Assembly: GCA_965602785.1 (NCBI GenBank)
Contig: CBFDAH010000175.1
Span: forward strand, 1-6,026
Source of the DNA: JBGSLA01 sp965602785
Lineage (GTDB): Bacteria > Desulfobacterota > Desulfobaccia > Desulfobaccales > 0-14-0-80-60-11
Direction of reading: 5' to 3'
Length of the DNA stretch: 6,026 nucleotides
Part shown: positions 4,957-6,026 of the stretch, one piece after another
How positions within the stretch are numbered: position 1 is the stretch's first letter
How the letters are laid out: each line of letters opens with the position of its first letter
The notes under the pieces: model-generated
The model's input: only the letters and a program-made list of their open reading frames with translations
Told to the model about the DNA's origin: nothing
Database searches by the model: none
Made by a program: the position numbers and the translations under genes

Positions 4957-5928
4957 ATGCGCCCCGCCCTGCAACACCTCTACCAGCTCTTTTCCCACGA
5001 GGATCGTCTGTTGATTCTCATCGACGCCGATCCCGACTCCATCTCCAGCGCCTGGGCCCTGAAGCGCCTCCTCTGGCGCCGCATCAGCACCATCGTCATC
5101 GCCCACATCCGGCCCATCACCCGGCCCCAGAACGAGCGCATGGTGCGCCTCTTGCGCATCCCCACCGTGCCCTATGCCGAAGTAAATCCCGAAGACTTCA
5201 ACCGCAAAGGCATTGTGGACTCCCAGCCCTCTCATCACCCCAACTTTGCCGAACACACCTTCGACCTCATCATCGACCACCACCCCGCGCTCCCCGACAG
5301 CCGGGCTACGCTGGTGGACATCCGGCCCCACTACGGCGCCACCGCCTCCATCCTCACCGAGTATCTCCGGGCCGCCCGCATCAAACCCTCCTTAAAGCTC
5401 GCCACCGCCCTCTACTACGGCATCAAGACCGACACCAACAACTTCGAACGTCCCGCCATCGAGGCCGACGTCCGGGCCTTCCACTACCTCTTCGCCTTCA
5501 TCCGCAAACCCCTGGTGCGCCGCCTCGAGTTCGCCGAGCTCAACCTGGAGATGCTCAACTTCTTCCAGACGGGCCTCAGGCGTTACCGGCGCCGGGGCAA
5601 CCGGCTTTTCAGCTTCCTCGGGTCCGTGCCCACCCCCGACATCCTGGTGATTCTGGCGGACTTCTTCCTCCGGGTGGAAGAGATTTCCTGGACCGTCGTG
5701 GGGGGGATTTACGAAGACAAGCTCATCGTCATCTTCCGGAACGACGGCCTGCGCAAGAACGCCGGACGCCTTGCCGCCAAGGCCTTCGGCAAGCTGGGCT
5801 CCGCCGGGGGCCACGCTGCCAGCGCCCGGGCCGAAATCCCCCTGGGCAACCTCACGGACCAGATGCCCCAATGGTCCGCCCAGTGGCAGGAATGGCAGGA
5901 CTTCATCATCCAGCGGGTGGAAGGCTAA
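4957..5928 (+). CDS. DHH/DHHA1-family phosphoesterase
   Basis: A 323-residue soluble protein of the DHH superfamily (RecJ, NrnA/nano-RNase and relatives), metal-dependent enzymes that cleave phosphodiester bonds in oligonucleotides or cyclic-dinucleotide products. Motif I is LIDADPDSISSAWAL (21-35), giving Asp25 and Asp27. Motif II is Asp88 in GIVDSQP, motif III is DHHP (107-110) and motif IV is Asp159 in GIKTDTNNF. The DHHA1 substrate domain follows, with VVGGIYEDKLIVIFR (247-261) and GSAGGHAASARAEIP (281-295). Length fits the NrnA-like class. The family's first His appears to be Leu21 here, which I believe is a subfamily trait rather than damage. The ATG is the first start after an in-frame TAG at 4942. 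It is divergent from flagellin and not evidently part of the flagellar operon. Substrate cannot be read from sequence: nanoRNA, pApA and pGpG are all possible. Confidence 0.9.
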   Translation: MRPALQHLYQLFSHEDRLLILIDADPDSISSAWALKRLLWRRISTIVIAHIRPITRPQNERMVRLLRIPTVPYAEVNPEDFNRKGIVDSQPSHHPNFAEHTFDLIIDHHPALPDSRATLVDIRPHYGATASILTEYLRAARIKPSLKLATALYYGIKTDTNNFERPAIEADVRAFHYLFAFIRKPLVRRLEFAELNLEMLNFFQTGLRRYRRRGNRLFSFLGSVPTPDILVILADFFLRVEEISWTVVGGIYEDKLIVIFRNDGLRKNAGRLAAKAFGKLGSAGGHAASARAEIPLGNLTDQMPQWSAQWQEWQDFIIQRVEG

Positions 5929-5953
5929 TCCCACCAGAGCTATTTCTTTTTTT
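5916..5953 (+). terminator. Possible weak terminator of the phosphoesterase gene
   Basis: GGTGG (5916-5920) and CCACC (5931-5935) form a 5-bp stem that overlaps the stop codon, and a T7 run follows at 5947-5953 after 11 bases. A second, alternative stem pairs AGCT and TTTC at 5938-5946 with GAAAGCT further on, with the T-run in its loop. Neither is a classical terminator. The rest, to 6026, shows no gene. Confidence 0.3.
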
Positions 5954-6026
5954 AATCGAAAGCTAAATCAAGGCAGGCATAAGTCAGAAAGCAGGCGGTA
6001 AAGAACCCATCAGAATTTAGGATATG

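Noticed and set aside
4572..5966. A 464-codon plus-strand open frame overlapping the phosphoesterase
   Set aside because: The product is Pro/His/Arg-rich low complexity, as expected from a shifted frame of a GC-rich gene, and it overlaps a gene with clear DHH motifs.
6024..6026. ATG at the window end as the start of another gene
   Set aside because: The AGGA before it is only one base away and no coding sequence is visible beyond it.

Overview
The window looks like chromosomal DNA of a Gram-negative, flagellated bacterium. Its composition is uneven: the gene at 137-997 is visibly more A+T-rich than the strongly GC3-biased genes that follow. A sigma-54 promoter in front of fliD, a sigma-28 promoter in front of flagellin, and a DHH phosphoesterase of a type I associate with deltaproteobacterial (Desulfobacterota-like) genomes suggest that group. 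This placement is an inference and no marker gene fixes it.

Layout. 1-136: upstream region with a good sigma-70-type promoter. 137-997 (+): a secreted, lysine-rich helical protein of unknown function, closed by a very strong hairpin terminator at 1069-1118. 1191-4506 (- strand): a flagellar filament block, in transcription order flagellin (4506-3628), fliD filament cap (3466-1721) and fliS flagellin chaperone (1640-1191). 4507-4956: a 450-bp divergent intergenic region carrying the flagellin promoter and leader on one strand and candidate promoters for the phosphoesterase on the other. 4957-5928 (+): a DHH/DHHA1 phosphoesterase. 5929-6026: a short tail with no gene seen.

How the genes work together. 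Flagellin, FliD and FliS are one functional set: FliS binds flagellin in the cytoplasm and hands it to the export gate, flagellin polymerises into the filament, and FliD caps the tip. The sequence suggests split control. Flagellin has a sigma-28-type promoter at 4630-4656 (late class). fliD-fliS have their own sigma-54 promoter at 3512-3527, an exact match to the -24/-12 consensus, so cap and chaperone could be made before flagellin. Between them lies an 11-bp GC-rich stem just after the flagellin stop, without a T-tract.

I did not find a clearly undescribed system. The points most worth checking are the sigma-54/sigma-28 split, the long flagellin leader with repeated GAGGTG/CACCT elements, the homopolymeric G/C tracts (including G8 inside fliD), the extra beta-rich segment in FliD, and the altered first motif of the DHH protein.
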